A DNA stretch of 64,000 nt from assembly GCA_937912125.1 (NCBI GenBank), contig CALDOK010000280.1, forward strand, positions 1 to 64,000. The letters are read 5' to 3'. Origin of the DNA: an uncultured Pseudomonadota bacterium. GTDB taxonomy: Bacteria > Myxococcota_A > UBA796 > JAFGLY01. Made by a program: the position numbers and the translations under genes. The notes under the pieces are model-generated. The model worked only from the letters and a program-made list of their open reading frames with translations, was not told the origin of the DNA and searched no databases. Below, piece by piece: positions 16,908-25,469 of the stretch (position 1 is the first letter of the stretch; each line of letters begins with the position of its first letter).

Positions 16908-17582
16908 CTATGGCAGGATCAGCACATCCGTGCGCTTGTCCGCGGGCAGGAAGCTGCGGAAGGCGTCGTTGTCGTCGTCGTCGAAGGCCACGCAGCCCCA
17001 GGTCCAGTCGTAGGGGCTGCCGCCGCCGTGAAACAGGATCTCGCCTCCCAGGCGTGTCTTCTGGGAGGGCTTGCGGTCCGCGGCCACCGCGGCCTCGATG
17101 GCGCTGGCCTGCTCGGCGCTGACGAGGCCGGCCGCCAGCCCGGCCCGGGCGTCGGCGGCGTTGGGGTAGTGGATGGCCACGGCGGGCGCGAAGCCCGACC
17201 AGGGCTTGTCCGACGTGCGATACCAGCCGTGGGGCGTCTTGCGGTCGCCCCGTCGGCGCTTGGGTCCATGGGGGTGCTCACCGGTCGCGTCAACCCCCAG
17301 GGCAACGGGCCAACAGGCCGGCGCGCCGTCGCCGCCATCCGCCTGCGCGAGCTTGCCGCCCTGGAAGACCATGGTGCGCCGCGCAGCCTCCAGCACCACC
17401 ACGAGGGCATCACCGCGCAGGCGTGGGTCGCGCGCGTCGAACAGAGGTGAGGCGGTCAGCTGCTCGACCTGGGCCAGGCATCCCTCCGGGAGCGAAGGTG
17501 CTTGCTGTGCTTCGGCGTCATGGACGAGCTGTGAGGGGCTCGCTGCCAGCAGCAGCGGGAGCAGGAGATGTGCGGCGGTCAT
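16908..17582 (-). CDS. exported L,D-transpeptidase (YkuD)-domain protein
   Basis: 224 residues with a cleavable signal (MTAAHLLLPLLLAASPSQL). The C-terminal half carries the YkuD-type active-site layout: ILFHGGG (His), then about 13 residues later WGCVAF (catalytic Cys), then an acidic DDDDNDAF. Middle region GDRKTPHGWYRTSD is also typical. Such enzymes cross-link peptidoglycan 3-3 or attach lipoproteins; YafK/ErfK-like members with isolated domains also trim linkages. ATG 17582 is chosen because it begins the signal; the longer frame upstream overlaps the divergent promoter. Its stop abuts the stop of bpt. Confidence 0.83.
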   Translation of the reverse strand: MTAAHLLLPLLLAASPSQLVHDAEAQQAPSLPEGCLAQVEQLTASPLFDARDPRLRGDALVVVLEAARRTMVFQGGKLAQADGGDGAPACWPVALGVDATGEHPHGPKRRRGDRKTPHGWYRTSDKPWSGFAPAVAIHYPNAADARAGLAAGLVSAEQASAIEAAVAADRKPSQKTRLGGEILFHGGGSPYDWTWGCVAFDDDDNDAFRSFLPADKRTDVLILP

Positions 17583-17663
17583 GAGCCTCCCGGGGCGGTC
17601 TCTCAGTCCTCCGACAGCGCGCGTGGCCAGCGGTTCCCGGGCGGCTCGATGCCGGCTCGAGGC

Positions 17664-17679
17664 TGGCCTCACGAGGCCA
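17664..17679. promoter_or_regulatory. 16-bp palindrome between divergent envelope genes
   Basis: TGGCCTC-AC-GAGGCCA, perfect seven-base arms around two bases, in the 160-base gap between the transpeptidase (start 17582, minus) and the MopE-like lipoprotein (start 17743, plus). A candidate site for a dimeric regulator serving both. No clear promoter hexamers found. Confidence 0.35.
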
Positions 17680-17742
17680 TGGACCCTGCGCGTGGCATGG
17701 ACTATGATGAATCCCGGTACGGACCGGAACTCGGAGGTCTCC

Positions 17743-18642
17743 ATGCTCGCCAATGCCCCCCGTGGCCTCGCCTTGCTCATCACCCTGGCCCTGGTGGGCT
17801 GCCCCAATGGCGGCGGTCCCATCGTCTGGGACGATGGTGGTGACAACAACACCGGGCCTTCGGGGCCCCCCATCCTGTCGGTGGGCATCACGCTGATCGA
17901 CTTCGGTAGCGTCATCTACGGGCAGAGCTACAGCGAGCAGCTGCACGTCGAGAACGTGGGCGGCGACGATCTCCACCTCACCGACATCACTGCCACGGCC
18001 CCGTTCTCGGTCAACTACGCCAGCGGCGTCACGGTCACCCCGGGTGGCTCCACCACCCTGGTCGTGCGCTACCAGCCCACCGAGTACGCCGACCACGACG
18101 GCAGCTTCAGCTTCGACTGGAACGCGCCCTCCGAGGTCGAGGGCGACACCGCGGTCGTCTTGACCCACTTCGAGCTGCCCCTGTACGGCGCGGTCATCAC
18201 CGACGAAGACGGCGACGGCCACGACTGCGAGGGCGCGGGCGGCGACGACTGCGACGACGAAGACGACCACACCTACCCCAACGCCGCCGAGGAATGGTAC
18301 GACGGCGACGATCAGGACTGCCAAGGCGACGACGACTACGACCAGGACGGCGACGGGTACCAGATCAGCTACTGGAACTCCGACAGCGGCAGCGGTGGCG
18401 GCGACTGCAACGACGCCAACCCCGACGTCTACCCGGGCGCCCCCGACGAGTGGTACGACAACGTCGACTCCAACTGCGACGGCCGCGACGACTGGGACCA
18501 GGACGGCGACGGCTACCGCACCACCCTGGGTGACCGTGGCAACGACTGCAACGACCTCGACGCCGCCATCAGCCCCGGGGCCGAAGAAGACGCCACCAAC
18601 GAGATCGACGACGACTGCGACGGTCGCATCGACGAGTCGTAG
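17743..18642 (+). CDS. MopE-like Asp-rich lipoprotein with HYDIN-type Ig domain
   Basis: 299 residues. Lipobox LALVGC (Cys20), then an Asp/Asn linker, an Ig-like choice-of-anchor/HYDIN domain (about 45-160; LIDFGSVIYGQSYSEQLHVENVG, written in parts: IDFGSV then LHVENVG), then three Asp-rich repeats of the MopE metal-binding type: DEDGDGH...DCDD, DQDGDGY...DCND...YPGAPD, DQDGDGY...DCND, ending DNEIDDDCDGR-like. Each repeat has a DxDxDG calcium-loop core and paired Cys. ATG 17743 follows GGAGG. Common in Myxococcota surface proteins; role probably calcium-dependent adhesion or folding, not demonstrated. Confidence 0.85.
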   Translation: MLANAPRGLALLITLALVGCPNGGGPIVWDDGGDNNTGPSGPPILSVGITLIDFGSVIYGQSYSEQLHVENVGGDDLHLTDITATAPFSVNYASGVTVTPGGSTTLVVRYQPTEYADHDGSFSFDWNAPSEVEGDTAVVLTHFELPLYGAVITDEDGDGHDCEGAGGDDCDDEDDHTYPNAAEEWYDGDDQDCQGDDDYDQDGDGYQISYWNSDSGSGGGDCNDANPDVYPGAPDEWYDNVDSNCDGRDDWDQDGDGYRTTLGDRGNDCNDLDAAISPGAEEDATNEIDDDCDGRIDES

Positions 18643-18680
18643 GGCGCGCAGCGAGTCTCAGGGCGTCGGGCCTCGGCGCT

Positions 18681-19517
18681 TCAGGACATCACGCCCGGTA
18701 GCCCCAGCAGCAGCAGCCGGACCAGGACGTCACCGAAGAACAGGGTGACCAGTGCGCCCAGTGCCAGGAAGGGGCCGAAGGGGATGGCGGTGCGCAGGCC
18801 CCGGCCTCGCAGCACGATGTGGCCGATCCCCACGATGCTGCCGATGATGCTGGAGAGCAGCATGACCAGGAACAGGGCGGGGAAGGCGCCCAGGAAGCTC
18901 CCGATCATGGCCAGCAGCTTGACGTCGCCCAGGCCGATGCCTTCCTCGCGGCGGATGAGCCAGTAGACCCCCGCCACGGCCAGCAGGAAGCCTCCGCCCA
19001 CCAGCGCGCCCACCAGCGCCTGCTTCCAGCTTGGCGCCAGCTCCGGGGCCAGCAGGCCGATGCCCAGGGCGCCGAGCACGCCTACGGGGACCGCGTAGAT
19101 GCTGAACTCATCGGGGATGATGTAGTGGTCCAGGTCGATGAAGGTCAGCGCCACCAGCATGCACACGAAGGTGGCGTGGTAGGCGAACAGGGCGATGTGC
19201 GCGGCGTCGAGGGCCTCGACCCCGGGGATGGCCTGGCGCCAGCAGAGCAGCACCAGCAGCCCGGTGGCGGCCTCGATCAGGGGGTAGGTGGCGGCGATGC
19301 CGTTGCCGCAGCTGCGGCAGCGAGCGCGCAGCAGCAGCCAGCTCAGGATGGGGATGTTGTCGTACCAGGCGATGCCGCTGCCGCAGTGAGGGCAGTGGCT
19401 GGGGGGCGAGACCACCGAGCGGTCGTCGGGCATGCGAGCGATGCAGACATTCAAGAAGCTGCCCAGGCAGAGCCCCAGGATGAGCACGAAGACTTGGAGG
19501 ACGATCCAGAGGTTCAT
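18681..19517 (-). CDS. pilD: prepilin peptidase / N-methyltransferase (PilD)
   Basis: 278 residues, seven to eight membrane segments. The cytoplasmic N-terminal domain has the two zinc-binding pairs CPHC and CRSC after GSFLNVCIARMP; the two aspartyl active-site motifs are DLDHYIIPDE and GLGDVKLL. It cleaves and N-methylates type IV pilins and pseudopilins at the inner membrane. Last gene of an eight-gene minus-strand run; its ATG (19517) overlaps the aminotransferase stop as ATGA. The pilus motor gene pilT is far away at 38432. Confidence 0.92.
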   Translation of the reverse strand: MNLWIVLQVFVLILGLCLGSFLNVCIARMPDDRSVVSPPSHCPHCGSGIAWYDNIPILSWLLLRARCRSCGNGIAATYPLIEAATGLLVLLCWRQAIPGVEALDAAHIALFAYHATFVCMLVALTFIDLDHYIIPDEFSIYAVPVGVLGALGIGLLAPELAPSWKQALVGALVGGGFLLAVAGVYWLIRREEGIGLGDVKLLAMIGSFLGAFPALFLVMLLSSIIGSIVGIGHIVLRGRGLRTAIPFGPFLALGALVTLFFGDVLVRLLLLGLPGVMS

Positions 19518-20587
19518 GGGCGGAACTCCTGCAGGGCCGAGCACACGCGCTCCACCTGCTCGTCCGAGAGCTCGGCGTGGCAGGGGATCGACAGGCTCTC
19601 GTCGCACCAGCGCTGGGCGTTGGGGCAGGGGGCCTGGGGCTGCAGCGCGGGCTGGGCGGAGAGTGGGCGCGGGTAGTAGACCGCGGTGCTGACCAGGCGC
19701 TCGGCCAGCCAGGCGCCGAGGCGGTCGCGGCGGGGTGATCGCAGGATGTAGTGGTGGATGGGGTCGCCGGAGTGGCGGTCCAGCGCCGTGCAGCCTGCCG
19801 GGAGGGCCTGGTCGTAGGCGGCCGCGATGGCCCGCCGGCGCGCGACGCGGCGGGGCAGGTCGCCCATGTGTACGCCGAGCACAGCGGCCTGCACGGCGTC
19901 GAGCCGGCTGTTGAGGCCAACGTGGCCGGCGACCCGCTGGTGAAGGTGGGGCTGGCCGGGCACGCCCCCGTGGTTGGCGAGCAGGCGCATGCTCTGCGCC
20001 AGTTGGGGATCGTCGGTGGCCACCAGGCCGGCATCCCCCGCCGCGCTCAGGGTCTTGGTGGGGTAGAAGCTGGCGGCGGTGATCACCCCGAGGCGCGCGG
20101 GGGGAGCCCAGCCCGCGGCCTGTGCGGCGTCCTCGATGAGGGGCACCGGAAGCTGGGGGTCCGGGCAGCGCATGCCGAAGAGGTGGACCGGGATCGCGGC
20201 CCGGGTGCGAGGGCCCATGGCGGCCTGCGCGGCCTGGGGAGCCATCAGGGGGCGGTCCGGGAGCACGTCCACGACCACGGGACACGCGCCGACCCTGACC
20301 ACGGCGCCCGCCGTGGCGAAGAAGCTCAGGGCGGGCACCAGGACCTCGTCACCAGGCTGGACGCCCAGGGCCAGCAAGGCCAGGATCAGGGCGTCGGTGC
20401 CGCTGTTGACCCCCAGGCCGTGGGCGCGGCCGAACAGGGCCGCCCCCCTGACCTCGACGGCCTGGACCACGGGCCCGCCGACCCACTGCCCGGAGCGCAG
20501 CACCGCGAGCACGGCGGCTTCGGTGGCGGCGGCCAGGCGCAGGTGCCTGGCGGCCAGATCGACCATGGGGATGGGGGTGAGGGCCAT
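19514..20587 (-). CDS. DegT/DnrJ/EryC1-type aminotransferase
   Basis: 357 residues, a complete PLP-dependent sugar aminotransferase. Motifs: GVNSGTDALILALLALGV, DAAQAAG, the PLP lysine in SFYPTKTLSAAGDAG, NSRLDAVQAAVL and LPRRVARRRAIA. Family role: transfers an amino group to a keto sugar nucleotide during lipopolysaccharide, exopolysaccharide or antibiotic sugar making. Only three bases separate it from the ABC permease and it is coupled to pilD, so it is expressed with the radical SAM/exporter genes. Substrate unknown. Confidence 0.88.
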   Translation of the reverse strand: MALTPIPMVDLAARHLRLAAATEAAVLAVLRSGQWVGGPVVQAVEVRGAALFGRAHGLGVNSGTDALILALLALGVQPGDEVLVPALSFFATAGAVVRVGACPVVVDVLPDRPLMAPQAAQAAMGPRTRAAIPVHLFGMRCPDPQLPVPLIEDAAQAAGWAPPARLGVITAASFYPTKTLSAAGDAGLVATDDPQLAQSMRLLANHGGVPGQPHLHQRVAGHVGLNSRLDAVQAAVLGVHMGDLPRRVARRRAIAAAYDQALPAGCTALDRHSGDPIHHYILRSPRRDRLGAWLAERLVSTAVYYPRPLSAQPALQPQAPCPNAQRWCDESLSIPCHAELSDEQVERVCSALQEFRP

Positions 20588-20590
20588 GCC

Positions 20591-21358
20591 CTACTTGAAG
20601 TCCCGCTGCTGGAACACCACGACGGCGGCGATGAGCACCACCGTGGAGTAGGCGAGCCCGTAGCCTGTGGCCGTGGCGACCCGCGCCCAGCCGATGGCCA
20701 GCTCGTGGGTGGCCTCGGGCTGCACGTTGAAGATCTCGAAGTTGGGCAGCGCCCAGTAGAGGAACTCGGAGAGGCGCTGGACCCAGGGGCTCTCGGCCTG
20801 TTGTCCGAACGACCAGATGTCGTCGGCCAGGTGCCCGATCACGAAGACGGCGAGGGTGAAGGCGCTGGCCGTGGTGGGGCCGGAGTAGGTGGAGAACAGG
20901 GTGGCCCACGCTGTGAGCAGCATCAGCTCGACGAACAGCAGCGCCAGGAACGCCAGCAGTGAGGGGTGGGGCATGCCCAGCCGCAGCCCCATGATCACCA
21001 AGTACAGCAGCGCCATGATGCCCAGGTTGACCGCGAGGGTGAGCAGGAGGCCGAAGTACTTGCCCATCACGAACATCCAGCGGGGGATGGGCTTGGCGGC
21101 GATGGTGTAGATGGTCTTGCGTTCGAGCTCCTTGTAGACCAGGGAGACCCCCAGGAACATGGCGATGACCGAGCTGAACAGCGAGATGGCGCCCATGGCG
21201 GTGCCTCGCATGATCTTCTCCTGGTCGCCGATGGTGATCTCCTCGGTGACCAGGGAGGCCACCAGCATCACGCAGGCGAAGAAGAGCAGCGAGTAGAGCA
21301 CGCGGTCCCGGATGGCCTCGCGGTGGGTGTTCTTGGCGATGGCCCAGATGCGGTTCAA
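20591..21358 (-). CDS. ABC-2 type transporter permease
   Basis: 255 residues, six membrane segments, with the ABC-2 pattern (TAMGAISLFSSVIAMFLGVSL, ELERKTIYTIAAKPIPRW). Start is TTG 21358, fused to the ATPase stop as TTGA. It probably exports a lipid, glycan or peptide together with the ATPase upstream. Similar pairs include gliding or multidrug types; substrate not readable. Part of the run that begins with the radical SAM genes, suggesting the exported material could be their product. Confidence 0.85.
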   Translation of the reverse strand: MNRIWAIAKNTHREAIRDRVLYSLLFFACVMLVASLVTEEITIGDQEKIMRGTAMGAISLFSSVIAMFLGVSLVYKELERKTIYTIAAKPIPRWMFVMGKYFGLLLTLAVNLGIMALLYLVIMGLRLGMPHPSLLAFLALLFVELMLLTAWATLFSTYSGPTTASAFTLAVFVIGHLADDIWSFGQQAESPWVQRLSEFLYWALPNFEIFNVQPEATHELAIGWARVATATGYGLAYSTVVLIAAVVVFQQRDFK

Positions 21359-22320
21359 GGGGACACCCCCGGGGGCGTCGTCGGATCGTTGCGGCCCAGC
21401 TCGGAGAGCAGGAGGTCCTCGAGGGTCTTGCGGTTGGGGATCACCTGCACGACCTGGCCGCCAGCCTGGCGCACCTGGACCAGCAGGTCGTCCAGCTGCT
21501 CGGGAGGCAAGCGGACGATGCGCTCGTCCCCGCGGCTGGTGACGGCTTCGCCCAGCAAGGGAACCTGGGGTGGCACTCGCACCGTGCAGTCCACGTGCTG
21601 CACCTGTTCGGAGAGCAGCTCGTCGATGGAGCCGATGGCGCGCAGGCGCCCGCCCGCGATCAGGCCGACCCGATGGCAGATGCTCTGGACGTCGGACAGA
21701 ACGTGGCTGGAGAAGAACACCGTGCGTCCGCGGCGGCCCTCTTCGAGCATCAGATCGCGGATGAGCATGCGCCCGAGGGGGTCCAGGCCGCTCATGGGCT
21801 CATCGAGGATGATGAGCTGGGGATCGTTGATCAGCGCCTGGGCCACACCGGCGCGCTGGAGCATGCCCTTGGAGTAGGTGTGGAGGGGTTTGTCGGCCAC
21901 CCGCTCCAGATCGACCCGGGCTAGCAGCGCGTCGGTGCGCTGGCGCCGGAGGGCGGCGGGGATGTCGAAGAGCTGACCGTAGAAGTCCAGGAACTCCCGG
22001 GCGGTGAGGTGCTGGTAGAAGTAGGGCCGCTCAGGCAGGAAGCCCAGCGGTCGCCTCGCTTCGGGGCTGCCGATGGGCTGGCCCAGCAGGAAGGCGTGGC
22101 CTGCGGTGGGGTACTGCAGGCCCACCAGGCACTTGATGGTGGTGGTCTTGCCTGCGCCGTTGGGGCCGATGAAGCCGAAGATCTCTCCCTTGGGGACCTC
22201 GAGATCCAGGCTCTCCAGGCCCCTGCTGGGGCGCCGGAAGAAGCCCGAGTAGTAGGTCTTCTGCAGGCCTCGGATCTCGATGGCCAGGTCAGGCGCAGCG
22301 ATGGGCTGTGCACCGGTCAT
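21355..22320 (-). CDS. ABC transporter ATP-binding protein
   Basis: 321 residues: nucleotide-binding domain with Walker A GPNGAGKTTT, signature YSKGMLQRAG, Walker B LIILDEPMSGLDP and H-loop SSH, followed by an extra ~85-residue C-terminal regulatory domain. The SKGM signature and C-terminal extension are common in ABC-2 exporters of the NatA/Gld type. Pairs with the permease immediately downstream (4-base overlap) and lies 39 bases after the SPASM protein gene. Confidence 0.92.
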   Translation of the reverse strand: MTGAQPIAAPDLAIEIRGLQKTYYSGFFRRPSRGLESLDLEVPKGEIFGFIGPNGAGKTTTIKCLVGLQYPTAGHAFLLGQPIGSPEARRPLGFLPERPYFYQHLTAREFLDFYGQLFDIPAALRRQRTDALLARVDLERVADKPLHTYSKGMLQRAGVAQALINDPQLIILDEPMSGLDPLGRMLIRDLMLEEGRRGRTVFFSSHVLSDVQSICHRVGLIAGGRLRAIGSIDELLSEQVQHVDCTVRVPPQVPLLGEAVTSRGDERIVRLPPEQLDDLLVQVRQAGGQVVQVIPNRKTLEDLLLSELGRNDPTTPPGVSP

Positions 22321-22359
22321 GGAAGCCTTTGGGTGCGAGGAAGGAGGGCTGAGCCGATC

Positions 22360-22701
22360 CTATTCGCTTTCTTCGTGGGGTCCAGGGATCGGCGGCGGGA
22401 GCGGTGTGTCTTGGCTGGCTTCGAGGTACTCGCGCACCTTGTCGGGGGGGTAGGAGCCGGCGCTGCGCCAGTTGCAGCGGCAGCAGTAGGGCCCGGAGTC
22501 TTCGAAGCGTCCATGGATCTGGGCCACGCGCCAGCGGTGGATGGTCGGTCCCCACCACAGCTCGGCGATGCTGGCATCGGCCAGGTTGCCCAGCACGTTC
22601 TCCATGTGCTCATCGAGACAGCAGGTGGTCAGGCGCCCGTCGGTGTGGACCATGGGCGTGTTCCACAGGCCGGCGCAGGGGGGGCGGCGCGGGGCGCTCA
22701 T
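22360..22701 (-). CDS. free-standing SPASM-domain protein
   Basis: 113 residues, essentially only the C-terminal auxiliary iron-sulfur (SPASM) domain normally fused to radical SAM enzymes: CAGLWNTPM, then DGRLTTCCLDEH, GNLADASIAELWWG and finally CCRCNW. No radical SAM core of its own. The matching core lacking such a domain is encoded one gene upstream (23381-24148). The 4-base overlap with the lipoprotein stop makes co-translation likely. It probably supplies auxiliary clusters in trans; alternatively it is a remnant of a split gene still under selection, since no frameshift is evident. Confidence 0.8.
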   Translation of the reverse strand: MSAPRRPPCAGLWNTPMVHTDGRLTTCCLDEHMENVLGNLADASIAELWWGPTIHRWRVAQIHGRFEDSGPYCCRCNWRSAGSYPPDKVREYLEASQDTPLPPPIPGPHEESE

Positions 22702-23381
22702 GGGCTGTCCACCTCGAGGTAGGGGTTGCCCGAGTCTTCGCGGCCGTCGGGCAACCCGGCGCCGAACAGGTCGAGGTAGTCCAGCAGGTTGCCGCTGCCG
22801 CTCGGACAGGGCTTGGTGGAGAAGGTGCCGGAGACGTCCAGGCTGTCCAGGCTGAAGCGCCCCGTGAGCGCGTCATCCTCCACCTGGATGTCCACGTTCC
22901 CCGGGGACTCCACGGGGATGACCTGCTGCTCGACCACGGGCACGTACTCCCGGTACAGGCCGTCCTCCTCGGACACCTCGGCCTCCCACACCGCCCGGTA
23001 GGCCGCCAGGGCCACCCTGGGCTCCACCTCGTCCAGGCCGTAGGGCGAGGCGGCCTCGCTCACCGGGTAGCTGCCGTCCCAGGAGGCGTCGTCCCAGGTG
23101 AAGAGGACGAAGGCCATGACCACGGAGCCCTCGCGGTTCCAGGCCAGGTAGTAGTCACGCTCGGCGGCGGTGATGGCGTCGGGATCGGGCTGGGAGGGCA
23201 GGGCGCAGGGGAAGTGGCTGTTGGAGATGACGACCGCGGTCGCGGGAGAGCCGTACATGTCGGTGGCGATGTGGAAGGCCGTGCGGATCCGATCGCTGCC
23301 GTGCTGTGTGCGGATCCAGCCGTTGGGGGCGCAGCCCGTAGCAGCGGCGACCAGGACGGAGAGGAGCGGGAGGCGGCCCAT
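22698..23381 (-). CDS. lipoprotein of unknown function inside radical SAM operon
   Basis: 227 residues with lipobox AAATGC (Cys17). The mature protein has a central stretch rich in Asp/Glu/Tyr/Trp (FTWDDASWDGSYP) and a C-terminal half with alternating strands (VDIQVEDDALTGRFSLDSLD), suggesting a beta domain. I do not recognise the family. Its start overlaps the stop of the radical SAM gene (TGATG) and its stop overlaps the SPASM gene start, so it sits exactly between the two halves of what is usually one enzyme. Could be a partner or target of the enzymes, but this is inference. Confidence 0.7.
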   Translation of the reverse strand: MGRLPLLSVLVAAATGCAPNGWIRTQHGSDRIRTAFHIATDMYGSPATAVVISNSHFPCALPSQPDPDAITAAERDYYLAWNREGSVVMAFVLFTWDDASWDGSYPVSEAASPYGLDEVEPRVALAAYRAVWEAEVSEEDGLYREYVPVVEQQVIPVESPGNVDIQVEDDALTGRFSLDSLDVSGTFSTKPCPSGSGNLLDYLDLFGAGLPDGREDSGNPYLEVDSP

Positions 23382-24148
23382 CAGAAGGACTCGGGGGCGC
23401 GCAGCACGTCGCCCTCCTTGGCGATGCCCAGCCGCACGCAGGCGGCGGCGTGCATGGCGTCGGCGGCGGCCTGATCGGCGCAGTTCAGGGGGCGGATGTA
23501 GATGGCGTCGCGCTCGTGGGAGGGCCAGTCAGCGGTGAGGTCCCAGGGCCTACCCGTGCCCCCGAGCAGCGCGGCCCACTGCTCCACGAAGCGCTCGACC
23601 TCGTGTACGTTCTGGGGCTGGACCACGAAGGCGATGTGGGCGCGGGGCCACAGGCTGCCGGCGGTCTCGCGGGCCTGGACGAAGGCTCGCAGGTTGTCGG
23701 CCACGCGCTGGTAGTGGTCGGCGCCCTTGACGGCGACGTAGGTGGTGGCCGAGGCGGCGTCGAAGCTCCAGTGGACGGTGGTGAAGGTGTCCGCGGCCTG
23801 ATGGGGTGAGGCGGCCAGGCGGATGAGCAGCCGCGAGCGCTGGGGCTGCAGCAGCACGCCGTTGGTGTGGAGCTTGAAGGTTCGGAACAAGCGGTTGTCC
23901 CGGTTCATGGCGAAGGCGTACTCCACCATCCGGTCGAAGTCGGGATGCACCGTGGGCTCCCCCAGCCAGTGGGGGCAGAGGTGGATCTCGTCGGGGGCGT
24001 CCGCCAGCCCGGCGAGGACCCGACGCCAGGTGTCCCAGGCCATGAAGCTCTTGGCCTCCCCGTGGGCCAGGCTGCGCAGAGACTGGCTGCACATGGGGCA
24101 GCAGACGTTGCAGTGATCCGTGAGCTCGAGGTTGAGGTTGACCGCCAT
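23381..24148 (-). CDS. radical SAM protein, core domain only
   Basis: 255 residues. The radical SAM cluster motif CxxxCxxC is CNVCCPMC near residue 13, followed by FKLHTNGVLL, WSFDAASATTYVAVKG and HIAFVVQPQNVHEV, in the order seen in SPASM-type maturases. The chain stops before the SPASM Cys motifs, which are found in the separate 113-residue protein two genes on. Together the lengths equal one normal enzyme. Nine bases after the larger radical SAM/SPASM gene. It likely modifies a peptide, protein or sugar; substrate unknown. Confidence 0.85.
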   Translation of the reverse strand: MAVNLNLELTDHCNVCCPMCSQSLRSLAHGEAKSFMAWDTWRRVLAGLADAPDEIHLCPHWLGEPTVHPDFDRMVEYAFAMNRDNRLFRTFKLHTNGVLLQPQRSRLLIRLAASPHQAADTFTTVHWSFDAASATTYVAVKGADHYQRVADNLRAFVQARETAGSLWPRAHIAFVVQPQNVHEVERFVEQWAALLGGTGRPWDLTADWPSHERDAIYIRPLNCADQAAADAMHAAACVRLGIAKEGDVLRAPESF

Positions 24149-24157
24149 GGGGTGATC

Positions 24158-25255
24158 CTACACGAGGCCGCGGACCACGCGCTCGTGGGCCAGGATGTTG
24201 GCGGAGCACTCGCTGCAGCGCGGGGGCGGGGTGCCGGCGAGCATGGCCGCGCGGATCTCCTCGAGAAAGTCGCCGCTGCGCCAGACATCGACCAGGCTGC
24301 GCTGCTCCACGGACTCGCCCTGGCCCGCGAGCACGCAGCAGGGGCTGGTGCGGCCGTCGGCCTGGACCACGATGTAGTGCCAGGCCTTGAGGCAGGGCGC
24401 GCGGCGCAGCTGGGACAGCATGTCGTCGGCCCCGTGGGCCGGGGCAGGGGTCTCGACCACCAGGGCGCCCTGGTCACTGCCTCGGTGGAGGTTGCGGGGG
24501 TCCAGGAAGTGCTCGAGGGTGGTGGCGATGCCCAGGCGCTCGGCCAGGGCCATGGCGCGCCGGGCCAGTGCGGGGACCTGGGCCTGCTCGTGGGGCTGGA
24601 GGGCCAGCGCCAGCTGCTCGGGCTGGTAGGCGATCAGGGCGTCGAAGTCGATGCGGAAGGCGCCCAGGGTGTGGCCCAGGCGCACCATGTCCTCGAGGGT
24701 GTGGAAGTTGGTGCGGGTGAGCACGAAGTGCAAGGCGATGCGGGGGAGCTGGGCGCCCCGCTTGTCCCGCAGGGCCCGCAGCCTGCAGATCTTGGTGACC
24801 ACCCGGCGGAAGCAGCCCGGTTGCCCCCGCAGGCCGTCGTGGATGGCGGCGGTGGGGCCGTCGACGGAGAAGTGCACCTCGTCCCACCCGGTGCTCACCA
24901 GCTGCTCGCGCAGCTCCGGTCCCATCAGGGTGCCGTTTGTGGTGAGGATGCCTTCCATGCCCAGCGCCTTGGCGCGGGCCATCAGGGCTGGGGTGAGGGC
25001 GCGGGCCGCGAGGGGTTCGCCGCCGCCGAGCAGGAACAGGCGCTGCACGCCAAGCTCGGCGGCTTCCTCGAGCAGCTCCAGCTGCCGCTGGGCGCTGAGC
25101 TCGGGCAACCCGGGCCGGTGGCGCTCGGTGGTGTCGCAGAAGCGGCAGTCCAGGTTGCAGCGCAGCGTGGGGTAGAGCTCGAGGGTCAGGGGCCCCTGGA
25201 CTCCATGCTCGGGCCAGCGGCGGATGCGCTCTGCGATGGTGACGGGGTCGGGCAC
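24158..25255 (-). CDS. radical SAM/SPASM domain protein
   Basis: 365 residues: radical SAM core with CNLDCRFC (about residue 33), the S-adenosylmethionine GGGEP (LLGGGEPLAARALTP), FSVDGPTAAIHDGLRG, and a C-terminal SPASM with CLKAWHYIVVQADGRTSPCC and CSECSAN. Full-length maturase type. The start GTG 25255 puts the first strand 20 residues before the Cys motif; a longer frame to 25471 would overlap the divergent gene's start and is proline/arginine rich, so it is rejected. First gene of the eight-gene run ending with pilD. Confidence 0.87.
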   Translation of the reverse strand: MPDPVTIAERIRRWPEHGVQGPLTLELYPTLRCNLDCRFCDTTERHRPGLPELSAQRQLELLEEAAELGVQRLFLLGGGEPLAARALTPALMARAKALGMEGILTTNGTLMGPELREQLVSTGWDEVHFSVDGPTAAIHDGLRGQPGCFRRVVTKICRLRALRDKRGAQLPRIALHFVLTRTNFHTLEDMVRLGHTLGAFRIDFDALIAYQPEQLALALQPHEQAQVPALARRAMALAERLGIATTLEHFLDPRNLHRGSDQGALVVETPAPAHGADDMLSQLRRAPCLKAWHYIVVQADGRTSPCCVLAGQGESVEQRSLVDVWRSGDFLEEIRAAMLAGTPPPRCSECSANILAHERVVRGLV

Positions 25256-25469
25256 CGGCGCAACGTAGCATGCTCCCACGGTGGGCGGCCCCGCCTTCGC
25301 ACCCTCCCCCCTGGCGGATGGTTGCGGCCTCCACGCCGTGGGACACTCCGGGAATCCGGCTTCATCACGGTGTGTCGATGGATCCACTTTTCCTCGAATG
25401 CTCGCGGTCTCCGGCCCGTCGATGCGCTCGCCCCGGCCGAGCTGTGCCGGATCACTCGAGGACCAAGCC

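Noticed and set aside
18190-18640. Near-repetitive GACGGCGACG DNA as a tandem repeat
   Set aside because: It encodes the Asp-rich calcium-binding repeats of the MopE-like protein; units differ in length and are explained by the protein.
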